A DNA stretch of 64,000 bases from Ancylostoma caninum (Eukaryota > Nematoda > Chromadorea > Rhabditida > Ancylostomatidae). Positions 50,601 through 61,222 of this stretch are shown piece by piece. The notes beneath the pieces were generated by a model. It made no database searches, was not told the DNA's origin, and saw nothing but the letters and a program-made list of their open reading frames with translations. The number at the start of each line of letters is the position of its first letter. Within the stretch, counting starts at the first letter, position 1. The stretch is from the NCBI GenBank assembly GCA_037903475.1, contig JBAJFG010000029.1, positions 1,447,501-1,511,500 on the forward strand, read 5' to 3'. The translations under genes were made by a program, and so were the position numbers.

Positions 50601-50859
50601 ACGAACGGATGTCGTGACTACACAATCGCCGCGAGAATTCAGCAGGGGATGCGGCAATAGCATCCACCAGATGCGGCGACCGCGTAGATCCAGCCTCCCC
50701 GAAGCTTCCGACACGCGGCAGCTCTCGTAGCACCCGTCCATTGATTCCTGTTAGTGCACTGAGCGTCGCATCAGTGGAAGGCTGGTTTTCCTGCTGCGTA
50801 TATTGTGCAGCCTAAAAGCTCGTAAACACTCCCTCACTCCTATGCGGCGAGACCGCCAG
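50601..50859. other. GC-rich flank of minisatellite B, no gene assigned
   Basis: Unique GC-rich sequence between the array and the immunoglobulin-like relic. Frames are open but short. It may be part of the same decayed coding region. Confidence 0.35.
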
Positions 50860-51030
50860 CGAAGGTGATGAAATCACCATCTCGTGCATGCGGGAGAGCC
50901 AGCAGTGACGTAATTTCGGGTCCCGAAGCGAACGTGTCTGCGTCCATGGAAATCGGCCATTTCGCCGCACAGTCTGCGCCTCAACATTGCGGTGTCTATG
51001 AGTGCCGCCCCGTATCTCTAACCGCTCTAG
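50860..51030 (+). pseudogene. Immunoglobulin (I-set)-like domain relic
   Basis: Reads, with frame changes, GEGDEITISCMRE (strand B with its cysteine), then VT*FRVPK where a tryptophan would be expected (stop instead), then PWKSAISPHSLRLNIA and, shifted once more, CGVYECRPVS, matching the L-L-I...G-Y-C end of an Ig domain. The order and spacing fit an I-set domain as in nematode titin-like or cell-surface proteins. Stop and shifts make it non-functional, or it is an exon whose splice sites I misread. Confidence 0.35.
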
Positions 51031-53789
51031 CCCCCTTACGGCGCTTTGTTTAATAGATTCTTCTAAAACCTTTCTACATAAGTATAAATTTGTGATGTAC
51101 AGATAATTAGTGTAGCAAATACATATGTGAAACCCGGATTAAATCCGAGTAGTTCACCTAATTTAGTCGGTGATTTTGGGACCCACTCGAACATTCAACA
51201 TCCGTGCTCCTTCGAATCTTTCCGCCTGAGCTATATTGCTTTTCTTCATTCGAACATTCGAAATTATTAAAGATAGTAGCTTTTTTTGTATAATTATGTG
51301 TTATTCGGTGTCAACTATGAATATTGCTAGCCCAATAGTGTCGTTTGAAAAAATAAAAAATTGACGGGTGAATATCCTTCTTCTAATGCATGATAACAAA
51401 GCTCTCTTACTCTTGAAATTGCACCTGAAAATTGTTCGGGTTTTTCCCGGAGATTTTTAGTGAAGAGAAGGTTGAGGGAGAAGTGTAAGAGAATCAACAA
51501 CTTGCAACTGTAAAGACATCACCTACAGCAAAGAATATGGCTCAGGAAAAAGATGAAGAAGTGTATGTACGCATAACTCTTACTATGTACCCGTACAGCA
51601 AGCAACATCATAACCCTTCTTTGAAGACCAACTGCCATGACATAAAGGAGGCTAAAACGTGGAAGATTATCTGGAGGGGAACTCAGCTCGATAGTTTTTT
51701 CTTGGCAAATTAGCTTGTCACCGAAACAGGTCGACCAGGAGAAAGAGGTCGCTGGAGAAACTGCCGCGGGCTCATCCGTTGGTGAGTGGGAGATTGAATG
51801 ACTGTAAGGCATAGGACAGAGAATCCTTTGGCCTGATGTCCAAAACAAGCGGATTTATTCATGGTTGAACACTGGGTGCGTGATCAAAAGAAAAAATAGA
51901 AGGTAGAAGGAAACAAGCAATGGAACAATTTGGCAAAAAAAAATAGAAAATAAAGAAGAATTCAAGAGAGCAAATATCAAGTGGGAAATGAAGAAGCGGT
52001 AAAATAAAATTCAGACCTTCACCACTCCCAGGATGGGAGCAAGCTGAATTGAGACTGAGACACTAGCAGCTCATACCTGACAAACGCCAAAAGACAGAGA
52101 CTTCACCTCTTAACGCTTTGCTTGTCGAGTTAGCAATGGGAAAAACATACACTTCTCAAAAGTGTGTTAGCTGCGTCGAGTAGGATGAATTCTAGGTGCC
52201 CACATAAATGAACATCTGGCAGGTAAAAGAGGGCAAATCTTGATAACTCCACTAGGAAAGCATCGAAAGGTAGACCACGGCAGAGCTGATTTCGATACTA
52301 AGTATATAGTGCGCTTCACTACGGACGATAGTTGGGGAGACATCAGAGAGAAAAAGAATGCGGGAAAGTGTGCAGCAGAAAAAGAGGGATGAGGGAAATG
52401 CAGGTCATGTACACGGTTACTCAACCACCGTCGTGTTTGAAACGAACTATACCACCATGGCGCTTGAGACTGAAACTTCAGCTAAGCGCTTGAAGGATGA
52501 TGGATTCTCGCAAGTGCCCCTTTGCTGGACAGCAGAAATGAGCATCTACAAATAGCGATCTTATTCTCTCGATCTTATAGCGTTTCTACCATTATGCGAG
52601 CTCTAAGATCGTCACAATACTAGTGCAAGCCTTATAAGACCAGGGCTGCACCGCACAATATTCATTTTCCATCAACTGGAGGCTTAGTGTTATCTTGTTA
52701 GGATGGATTGAAGGAACGGGTGTTTAGGAGGTCTCCGGTGGTTTAGAGTGGAAATAGATGATCTTGAACGCCTTCAGGCCTCTGAAGACGACGTTTAGTC
52801 GGCATTTAGGCCAGAATAAACGTGTGCTGTAACAAGCTGTGTGGTGTACAAGAAATATAAATAAAATCGATGTGTGTCCTATGGCAAAAAGGTAACCTGT
52901 GCGAAGAGATCCCATGGCTTTCATTGGTGAGCTCTCCATGCTCGAAAAAAGGCCGTCTAGCTAGTAACAGAGAGTGAAGTTGGATAACTACGGACGTGAA
53001 GATCACAGTGAAAACAGTTATGAAGTACCCAATTCTAGCTCATCACCCAGACATCCCGAGCAATTCTTTCCCCTCCCCCTCCCCGATTCTCTTCAGTACA
53101 AAATTCGAGGTTGAATAACAGGAAGGAGGACAAACAGCGAGTGGAGCGAGTGGATTCGTTTATATGAAGTCATCAGTCATCATGTCAATGTTAAGATAAT
53201 GTCACCGATTGCTCATGCACAACCGCTAAGCTATGTTTGCAACTGGGGAAAATTCGGTACTCTAATGTGGAGGAACTTCACCACATCGTGGTGCAGCTCC
53301 AAATAGATTCATATCTCTCATTGATTACTCACCTGAAAGAAATTTCACCTGATTACTCATAACAAATTAGCCGAATACGTATACCAGAAGAGGTGTATGA
53401 TAGGGTAACACGCGAGCCCATAAGAATTCAACCGATTTCAGCTTATCAAAAACCACGTGGTGACGAAACATCAGCCAATAAAGGCTCCACAAAACAACCT
53501 GTGTGAGACAGGAACAATGAAGCAAATGGAAAAATATGGATAGATGAAAATATTAGTTATAGAAACATGGTAGTTCTACAGGAAAATTTCTTAGGAAAAC
53601 AGACTGAAAGCAGAACACGGGCACAGCGTTAGTCGCTTCACGACATTGCACGAAAATTCCGAAGGTTCTGGAACTTACACGATGGAATACGAAATGCAAA
53701 CAATGTGGGAGAACACATATGTTTGTGCGCTAGTATGTATGAACCCTTGAATCAACTACAGAACCAGTTTCGTCAGGATTTTTTTGCAG
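51031..53789. other. No supported gene
   Basis: AT-rich with no domain-bearing frame. Pieces of the repeat also seen at 19228 lie at 52730-52850 and 53455-53515. C-rich stretch CCCCTCCCCCTCCCC at about 53068. Confidence 0.5.
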
Positions 53790-53902
53790 GTGATGCACTC
53801 AAAATGCAAGAAGTCGCCAGAAGCCGTTGCACCGTCGTCGCCGCCTCCGCTGCGCAGCCGCCGGCTGGGCTGCCGTCGACTAAGCCGTTGTCGTCGCCGA
53901 AC
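53790..53902 (+). CDS. Candidate exon 1 of a plus-strand gene
   Basis: Acceptor TTTTTTGCAG before 53790 and donor AAC|GTGAGATA after 53902; 113 nt, GC-rich, phase 1 to 0. Encodes DALKMQEVARSRCTVVAASA then AQPPAGLPSTKPLSSPN. Good splice sites on both sides support it. No family recognised; the Pro/Ser/Ala composition suggests a disordered region. Confidence 0.45.
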
Positions 53903-54308
53903 GTGAGATATCCAGTTTTCCTTTGGCTTTCCGCATTTCCTCCACAAAAAAAAGAAAAAGAAGAGCAAGCGAACAGGCGAGAAGGATTGAATGTTTTGCG
54001 GAGCCAGAATGCCAGACAAATTATCAGTACACAGGGTAATCCTCTTCAACAAAGCCCTATGGTGCGCGGATTTTTGTAGAGCAGTACATAAAAGCCCGTT
54101 TATCTTTTAGTATGCGGTGAACCTAACAGACATTGACAGTGGCAATGAACAGCCGACTGACTCCCTAATACATAGATGCACTCGCCAATGATGTATACAT
54201 ATTTCTGGGCTTGGCAGACAGCGCGAGTGGGGAATGTTAACGTTGCTCGACGATGGAATGCACTGATCGTTCGACCCACTCAGATTGTGAACCGATCTCA
54301 AATGGCAG

Positions 54309-54470
54309 GATGAAGACGCGAGAGGCAAGCAAGGAGACGACGGACATCGACGCGGAGGGAACGAGGAGTCATTGCATTCGGATTTCACTCGGCGAACGCC
54401 AACGCCGCCAGCAGACCATTCTGTTTCTCCGATATCTGTGCAGCACGAACGCAGCCTGAACGGTGCAAAG
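54309..54470 (+). CDS. Candidate exon 2 of the same gene
   Basis: 162 nt between CAAATGGCAG and donor AAAG|GTTCAAGT, phase 0 to 0. Encodes DEDARGKQGDDGHRRGGNEE then SLHSDFTRRTPTPPADHSVS. Phase fits the preceding candidate. Against it: the acceptor is T-poor, another frame (54253-54459) is also open, and the last 44 nt lie inside the inverted repeat at 54427-54679. Confidence 0.25.
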
Positions 54471-54679
54471 GTTCAAGTAGAAACCCTTGAAGCAAAGGTT
54501 CCCAGTTGCTGCCATCTTCCCCTCGATTGCTGCTCAAGCTCTCGTTCCTTTAGCAGCAACTGCTGAGAGATGACAGCAATCGAGAGGAGAATGGCAGCAA
54601 ATGGGAACTGTTGCTGCTAAGATTTCTACTAGAACCGTTACGCCGTTCGGGCTGCGTTCATGCTGCACAGTTATCAGAG
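54427..54679. mobile_element. MITE-like inverted repeat, 253 bp
   Basis: Left arm CTCCGATATCTGTGCAGCAC, GAACGCAGCCTGAACGGTG; right arm, reversed, CTCTGATAACTGTGCAGCAT, GAACGCAGCCCGAACGGCG. Nearly the entire element folds on itself, with a second pairing around GCAATCGAG and AGCAGCAACTGCTGAGA. A partial copy lies at 58102-58262. Confidence 0.8.
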
Positions 54680-55572
54680 TTATTCCTTGTTTGTGCTATG
54701 ACCCTCTTGTACATATATTCGTTTCTCTTTATCGCTATCGCTCAAGATGTGTCTGACTTCTTCCGCGAAGAGTTCAGCAGATCTGTTCGTGCACGCATCG
54801 AGCAGGGTGGTCTAGTTTTCGCCGAGTTCCTTCGCTTCCCTTTGTCGAAATCTTGCAATTTCTTCAGCCATCGAATCTTCGGCTTTCCCTAGCTCCTTTT
54901 CGTCACTGGCATACACAACCGCCATTCTGTCGAAAACAAGGGCAAACAACCCGCGTGTGCCTAAAACGGTATAGGTTGGAGTCTTCTCCGTCCCGCATAT
55001 GTTTTCTTGTTAAGGACTCGCTTCCTGGTCCTTGTAATCGGAGAGCTGTCCTAGAGGCGACCACTCTCGGAGGACAAACTGTTTAAGCTGTATAACTCTA
55101 ATGAAACTATAGTACCCACAACTACCTTCAATCATCTGTGCAACCGACCCCAACCACCAATGTAATTTAGCGACCTAGACACTGTATGGAAGTTAGAGAT
55201 GTTTGGTAGCTTAAAACACAAATGCGAAGTTACCTTCACTTGCGGGCCCTTGAAGAAGTCGTTTCGAAGGGACTTCAGGCCACGAACGAAAGAGTGTCAC
55301 CTATCAACCTCGAACGAGCAGAAGCACACGCAACAAAATGACACCGAGCAGAAGCACACGCAACAAAATGACACCAATTATCAGGTTCAAAAATTAGAGG
55401 ACATGAGGATAGTTTTCAATTTTCCTGAACAAACGTGGCGGGACCCGCTTCTTCCGCCGGCGCTATAGTCCTTTCTTACGAAAACCCGCATTGCGCGGAT
55501 TTTCGCGGAGCCGTACATGAAAGTGCGCCAGCGTTCCCCTATCCCTTCATCATTCGACGGAAATAATAGACA
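54680..55572. other. No firm gene; small duplication
   Basis: A plus frame at 54611-54892 starts within the inverted repeat. A minus-strand stretch at about 54895-54820 reads EEIARFRQREAKELGEN before a stop, with ordinary composition but no splice support. A 30-bp unit starting GAGCAGAAGCACACGCAACA is exactly duplicated at 55316-55375. Confidence 0.4.
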
Positions 55573-55762
55573 ATGGCGATGTTAAACAAATTCTCACTAA
55601 ACAGGGAAAATGTGATAGAAGCCTTACAGGTTGGTTTCTCTGGAAGTTTCTTCAATTTTTACAATTTCTCTAATCTCTGCACAAAATTAACCTGTCCAGG
55701 CAGCGATGGAAGGAAGCGGAGCGCATGAGGTTGAGGAGTCCGCGAACGCGGACTCAGCATGA
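55573..55762 (+). CDS. Two-exon C-terminal candidate (or 39-residue peptide)
   Basis: ATG at 55573, exon to 55629 (CAG|GTTGGTTT), 70-bp T-rich intron ending CCTGTCCAG, exon from 55700 to TGA at 55760-55762. Product: MAMLNKFSLNRENVIEALQ joined to AAMEGSGAHEVEESANADSA. The intron is of typical nematode size and phase 0 is kept. An in-frame TAG at 55567-55569 sits immediately before ACA ATG, so it either starts here or the exon begins after that AG. With the candidates at 53790 and 54309 all phases are 0, so they could be one gene. An alternative frame of exon 2 is open to about 56024 (contains KCRSSGDSNVDDSLPPPAAA) and cannot be excluded. Confidence 0.4.
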
Positions 55763-57973
55763 TCTGTTCAAACATCACGCATCGTCCATTCAGTTCACGT
55801 TATGTGGTACAGTCATGCAAAGACGCTCTTCAGAGACAAGATCACCGCCACAGAAAACCTACTGGCCACCCGTAAATACACACAAATCATCCGCACAGCA
55901 ACAGAAATGTCGATCTTCTGGAGATAGCAACGTCGACGACTCCCTGCCGCCGCCCGCCGCCGCAGCCATTCAAAACGACGAACGACGAAAACGACCTGTT
56001 CGTAAGAAGATTTGGGTTATTAGATAGGAGAAAGCCGACCGGCCGGGCCGGTCAACACGGCAGATGGCACAAATCGGCTCTCCGCTGCTGGTGCTGCTGC
56101 TGAAAATCGGTCCAAATTTATAGCGCTGTTCTCGATGGCGTGCTCGTCGTAACAATTCCCTTTTCGGGTTGTTTCATGGATATAGGCTCGTCTTTATGGA
56201 TGACCTTGACACCGTGGTGTCCCCTTCGGAATAGACATAGATGAGGAAAGCTCTTAGTTGTGGACATTCTGTAGCAGAGGTTATTAGGACAGGTAGGACA
56301 TGTACCAAGTATGAGGACTTCAAGAATAGAATAACGCAACTATTCTGCAGAAGCATAACCAATGAATGCAGTAGATCTCCCCCTTATTCATGACATAAGG
56401 ATGCGCTTGAGAGATATACAACCATAACCCAGCAGTGGCGCTGTTTTTCAAGTAATTAGGTCACATGCATAGGTAATATTTAAGGAAGCATCTTGCCGTC
56501 TTACTTACTCCTTGCATGTATTCGTCATCTTTCACTTGTTGCCTCATCTATATCCTTGATTGTAACAGCTACATACTAAGGTCTTTTGAAGCTTCCTTGG
56601 GAACTACTGATGAAAGGGTCTTTGACCCGCGGGCGCCAAGGAAGCTACACTTCCGGTCTAGTTCAAGGCCCGAAACCGGTTAGTGTAAAAACTTAGGAGC
56701 TTAAGATTGTTGTGCTTTCACTTCCTTAGCTTATGTGCATCAATTCTACCATCACTCTTAGTTAATCAGTTCTTTGTTGTCTGCTCTTCAGTCATCGGTG
56801 TAGCACTACCCTACTCATTTACGACAGGAGTACGCGGAGAACTAGCACTATTAGTATTATCTCTAATTTCAAACAAATGCGTAGATATATAAGCAAATGA
56901 ATAGATAAGTAAACAAATACATAAATGAGAAGGAATGATCCTCTCTTGCATAGAGAACCCTCGGAAGAAGCGAAAAACAATTAGATTCGCGAACGTTCCA
57001 GATAGCAATACAACTCATCAAGTGGGTTTGGTTCCACTTGTTCTTAGCTGTTGCTTTTATGGTAGTTCTAATCATAAGAGCCATAGAGTGTACTAAATCC
57101 ATCAAAGAAGTCTGATGAGAGGAGAGGTTGACGGCAGAGATGTATTCCAAACTGGAAATTCCTTGAAACAATTGGTAAATCGATGGGAATGCTGAAATCG
57201 ATGTGCTTTTTTTCATGGCAGATACAAGTACATGGCTAAAGCGGATTAAAATAAACATATGGGTGAATTGGGACAAATAAAAATTACAAAGCGAAAAGGA
57301 CAGTTATGAGAAATACAAAGACAAACACGAGATAATGATGTAATATGTAGTAAACAACCTTGAGATGGTTGATACTGTAGGGCGGTGAGTCTGGGAGCAA
57401 AAATCATAAACTTGAGGTGGTTAAACAAGCATTTTAGTGTCATACATCTGAATGAACATACAGATACATAAAAAAAATAAGTCACTATACAATAATGAGA
57501 ACTTTTATCTCATTTTTATCTCATTTTCTGATGAATTGCTCCTGAAATAAAGGGTCACAGTCTATTTTGCACCTTTAAACATAGTTTCTTCATTAGGTTT
57601 ACATTCTTGTGAATGCTTACCGCCTAGAAAAAGACGTGAATGTGCACAGCGCAAAAATAGATACCCAAGATTGCTAAAAGGAGGAAAGCGGCTCAGGATC
57701 AGCTGTTGAAGAAGACAATGTCCATGGAACCTCAGCGATTCTAAGTACCTACATACGTCCATGATTCCTGAGCTCAAGAGAGTGTCAGAGCGAACCCAGC
57801 ACATTGTGATTCTTCCAGTTCGCAGGTCTTACTGATTTCTAAATAAATTCGGGACAGATTTATAACAAAAATTTGGTTTCGTTTGAACTCTTGATGAATA
57901 CTGGTTGGAGCCCCGCCCCTCACCTTGCTGCACCTCTCACACATTCACCTGTGCCCGAGCACATTATTGAGAC
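55763..57973. other. No supported gene
   Basis: Apart from the alternative frame ending at 56024, nothing domain-bearing. A GC-rich patch at 56030-56110 includes GGCCGGGCCGG and GCTGCTGGTGCTGCTGCTG. Minus frames at 56869-57276 and 57246-57485 lack motifs. Confidence 0.45.
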
Positions 57974-58096
57974 TAATCATGGTAAAAGTGCTACCCAAAT
58001 TTATCCGTTACCCAGCAGCCATCAAATGTTTACCCAAAAGTGATGTTGGCTATAACAATTTGTTGCCCATGATTAATTATAATCATGGGTATGAGA
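57974..58096 (+). repeat. Dispersed TACCC/GGGTA element, copy
   Basis: TAATCATGGTAAAAGTG, CTACCCAAATTTATCC, AAGTGATGTTGGCTATAAC and CATGATTAATTATAATCATG at the end. It directly abuts the partial MITE copy at 58102. Confidence 0.65.
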
Positions 58097-58101
58097 TTTT
58101 T

Positions 58102-58262
58102 CTCTGATAACCGTGCAGCACGAAGGGAGCCCAAACGGCATAATGCGTCGTATAGAAACTCTAGCAGCAACTGCTCCCAGCTGCTACCATCCTCCCCTCC
58201 ATTGCTGCTCAGGCTTTCGTGCCTTTAACAGCAACTGCTGAAGCATGGCAGCAGTTGAGGGG
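58102..58262. repeat. Partial copy of the 54427-type inverted repeat
   Basis: CTCTGATAACCGTGCAGCAC and GAGCCCAAACGGCAT at the left arm, CAGCTGCTACCATCC and TTTAACAGCAACTGCTGAA in the centre. It ends in a 9-G run (58259-58267) without a clear right arm. Confidence 0.6.
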
Positions 58263-60064
58263 GGGGGCTTCCTCACAAGTCCACCTGCAAATTGAGTGGA
58301 AATCGCCAGAGTAGTTTCATTAGCAAACTAACGAGCCGAAAAAAAAACATCTCGATTCAATAAAATTGGCTAAAAATTTGAGAACCAGTTCGAAAGTCTG
58401 AATAGTACGTAGGTAGAAAATGCGGATCTGGGTATATATTTCCTCCTTCCAGGACATCGTTTCTTGCTCTTCCCAGAGCATTCGAGTTTTCAACTTATTG
58501 AAAGCGAACATCTGTTCTTAGACTTATCCATTACAGTAATGTGTCCTAATCTCAGGGAAGTAACTGAGTTTATTAGGCCGCAATATAATTACAGTTAAAT
58601 GAAACAGGAATAAACAGACACCGCCAAAAACTTTGCAATGACCGGAAACTAAGGAAATCCAGAACTCGGAGGAAAAAAACCAACGCGAGAGCATTATGAT
58701 TTCGTCGAAACAATGTAACATAAAGAACTCAATGAACAGAATTGCAGGAATATGGAGCAGTGAGGAACCACATTATGGAATTTCTTAGGAAATTTAAGTG
58801 GATCGGAAGAAAGACAAGGGGAAGGAGGCGGAAAGAAAAACTTTCATTTTCTAAAACTCGTACTCTTTTTAAGCCCATTCAGAGAGTAATGAGCACATTT
58901 CTGAGTCCTTCACCAGGGGTAGAAACGAAAAACTCTCATTTAGAGCCATAACTAGTTTTTCTAGGCCTCCTCATCAGCAGAACGGAGGAAACGAACAGCT
59001 TTGGTAAGCAGACTACTTAGGAATTCCACTCACAGTCCAGGGAACGGACCTGTGGACAGAGGAAAAACTCAGAATCCTGCTGTGGCTGGCGGATCATACG
59101 CACGACGGCTCGCACGGATCAGCCGTAAATGGTTCTGAGTGTCGGGGGTGAAAGGAGCGAGTGAAATAGAGCGAAAGAGGAACCACTATAGTGATTAGCA
59201 TATGCCGGTATAGGGAGCGATTTCACTTTCATTTCGGGGCGATCTGATATTCAACTGGGTGATGGGGGATCCACGTAGATGCATGTGTAAATGAGTAAAG
59301 AAGAGGGCAAGGAAAAATTCATTTTTAATAAATTTACAGCAAAATGAAACGGGGACAGTAATCCATATGGTGAATTTCACGAGAAAATTAATAAAAGAAG
59401 TAAATTTTCGGGATGATGGGAGGTATTACCCATTCTCTAACAAAGCCTAGCCAAGAAAATCTCGGCAAAACCAAGATTAGTTCGGAATTTTTCAATCTCC
59501 ACGAATTAATCCAGCTCGTGTTTGCGCAAAAGATCTCTAAGCAGCGTCTGCCCAAGCGTCGCAAAAAAATCTGGAGAGCGAGACAAAAAGGATTGACTCT
59601 CCAGAAAAACTCTCAATTTTTGAGAACTTTCTCAATGGAACAAAAAGGGCTCTAAGCGGGATCGAAAAAGGCTTTACGTGGGATCGCGGAGCCTTTGTTA
59701 GTGAAGAAGTATCTACTTACATACGACTTTTACTGCGGGGTTAGAATGTGCAAGGATTGGGATGTGGCCATACTAAAGTGAAATAGTGAAACTTGCACTG
59801 AACTTCCAATACACTTCCAAAACACTTCTTCACATTCATCACTTTCTTTTTTACCCTCATTCTGAGGGGTAGCATTGTGTCTTTGGCACAGTGTAGTGAA
59901 AATAAACAAATAAACAAATAAATAAATAAATAAATAAATACTAAGAATTTAAGGATCCTGATTTCGAAAATCCGAGAAACATTGAGAATCGAAAGATCCT
60001 GAAGTGGTTATTTCGCTGATCCGTGGCCTGGACACCATACATACGTACGATCTCTATTCACCCT
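58263..60064. other. No supported gene
   Basis: No frame with a recognisable domain. AAAT/AAAC tetranucleotide repeats at 59897-59940. Confidence 0.5.
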
Positions 60065-60209
60065 ATCCATGGTAAATGTGTTAACGTACCCAAATTTACC
60101 CTTTTTTAGGCACTTATTATCACACATATACGTACCTATACGTGACGTTGCCTATGACCAGCTGCTACCTACTCGTGATCAAATTTATGGGTTTGAGGTT
60201 ATCTACCCT
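60065..60209 (+). repeat. Dispersed TACCC/GGGTA element, full copy
   Basis: ATCCATGGTAAATGTGTTAA, CGTACCCAAATTTACCC, the core CGTGACGTTGCCTATGACCA and the end GAGGTTATCTACCC. Best match to the copy at 17061-17200. Confidence 0.7.
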
Positions 60210-61033
60210 CCCAAATGACACATCCGAGCCCTGGATTGCCAAACCAATTAGCACTTGAGGGGAATGACATGTTCGTTGGAGTCTGTCTGGAACCTATGAC
60301 TTCAATTTTGTCCCAAATACCTGCAAAAATCCTATTTCTTCATGCTTCATTTAGTCTTTTTCACTCTTTCATCCTTTGTAAGGACTGCATTGAGCAAATG
60401 ATAATGTAATCAAACAAATAGGCAAATAAATATTCAAAAAGATAGATTCACTTTCATCTTCTTGAACGACAAGCCTTGACCCAGTAATATCCTCAGAACG
60501 ACCGCAACTGGTATTGGTTTTGAAACCGATGGGTCGGAAAAGTTTAGCTAGAAAAACTGGATGAAGTCAAATGAGGAAGGAGAAATACGTGCGGTATGCA
60601 TAAAAACACAAATGAGCAATTACGTGGAAACACAAAATCAGGGGTGGGACAGCAACGCAAGGAAAAAAACGCCAGAAAGCCAGTTTCTGCGATGATTAGC
60701 CTGCTACCCACATACTTGCAGTTAGAAGAACGAATTGCTAGCTTAATTATATTGAAAAGAAGGGGAGGAAACTACAAATGCTTCATTACATAAGGCTAAG
60801 AAAAAAGTGTTGAAGTTAATAAAAAGATCCCACTTCTTGGAATAGTTTAGCAGGAAGCGCCCGTTTATTGTTTAATGTACTTGTTAGTGTATATTTGTTT
60901 ACATTTTACTCATCACCTTAACTCTAAACAACTCCCCATGGTCCTTGAGATCGTGTCACGGTACCATTAGTGAAAATACTGCTCGCTGTGCTTGCAAGGA
61001 TGGAAAAAAATGAAGAAACAATGAAAGAGTGGG
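60210..61033. other. No supported gene
   Basis: AT-rich; no domain-bearing frame on either strand. Confidence 0.5.
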
Positions 61034-61222
61034 TGAATGAATGAATGAATGAATGAATGAATGAATGAATGAATGAATGAATGAATGAATGAATGAATGA
61101 ATGAATGAATGAATGAATGAATGAGTGAATGAATGAATGAATGAATGAATGAATGAATGAACGAATGAATGAATGAATGAATGAATGAATGAATGAATGA
61201 ATGAACGAATGAATGAATGAAT
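61034..61222. repeat. (GAAT)n tetranucleotide microsatellite
   Basis: About 47 units, with rare GAAC and GAGT variants (for example 61124 and 61161). All three minus frames are open and read as Ser-Phe-Ile-His repeats; this is not coding evidence. Confidence 0.98.

Noticed and set aside
48937..50660. Frames of up to 430 codons on plus and over 100 on minus
   Set aside because: Generated by minisatellite B; several overlapping frames are equally open, so no one frame is favoured as coding.
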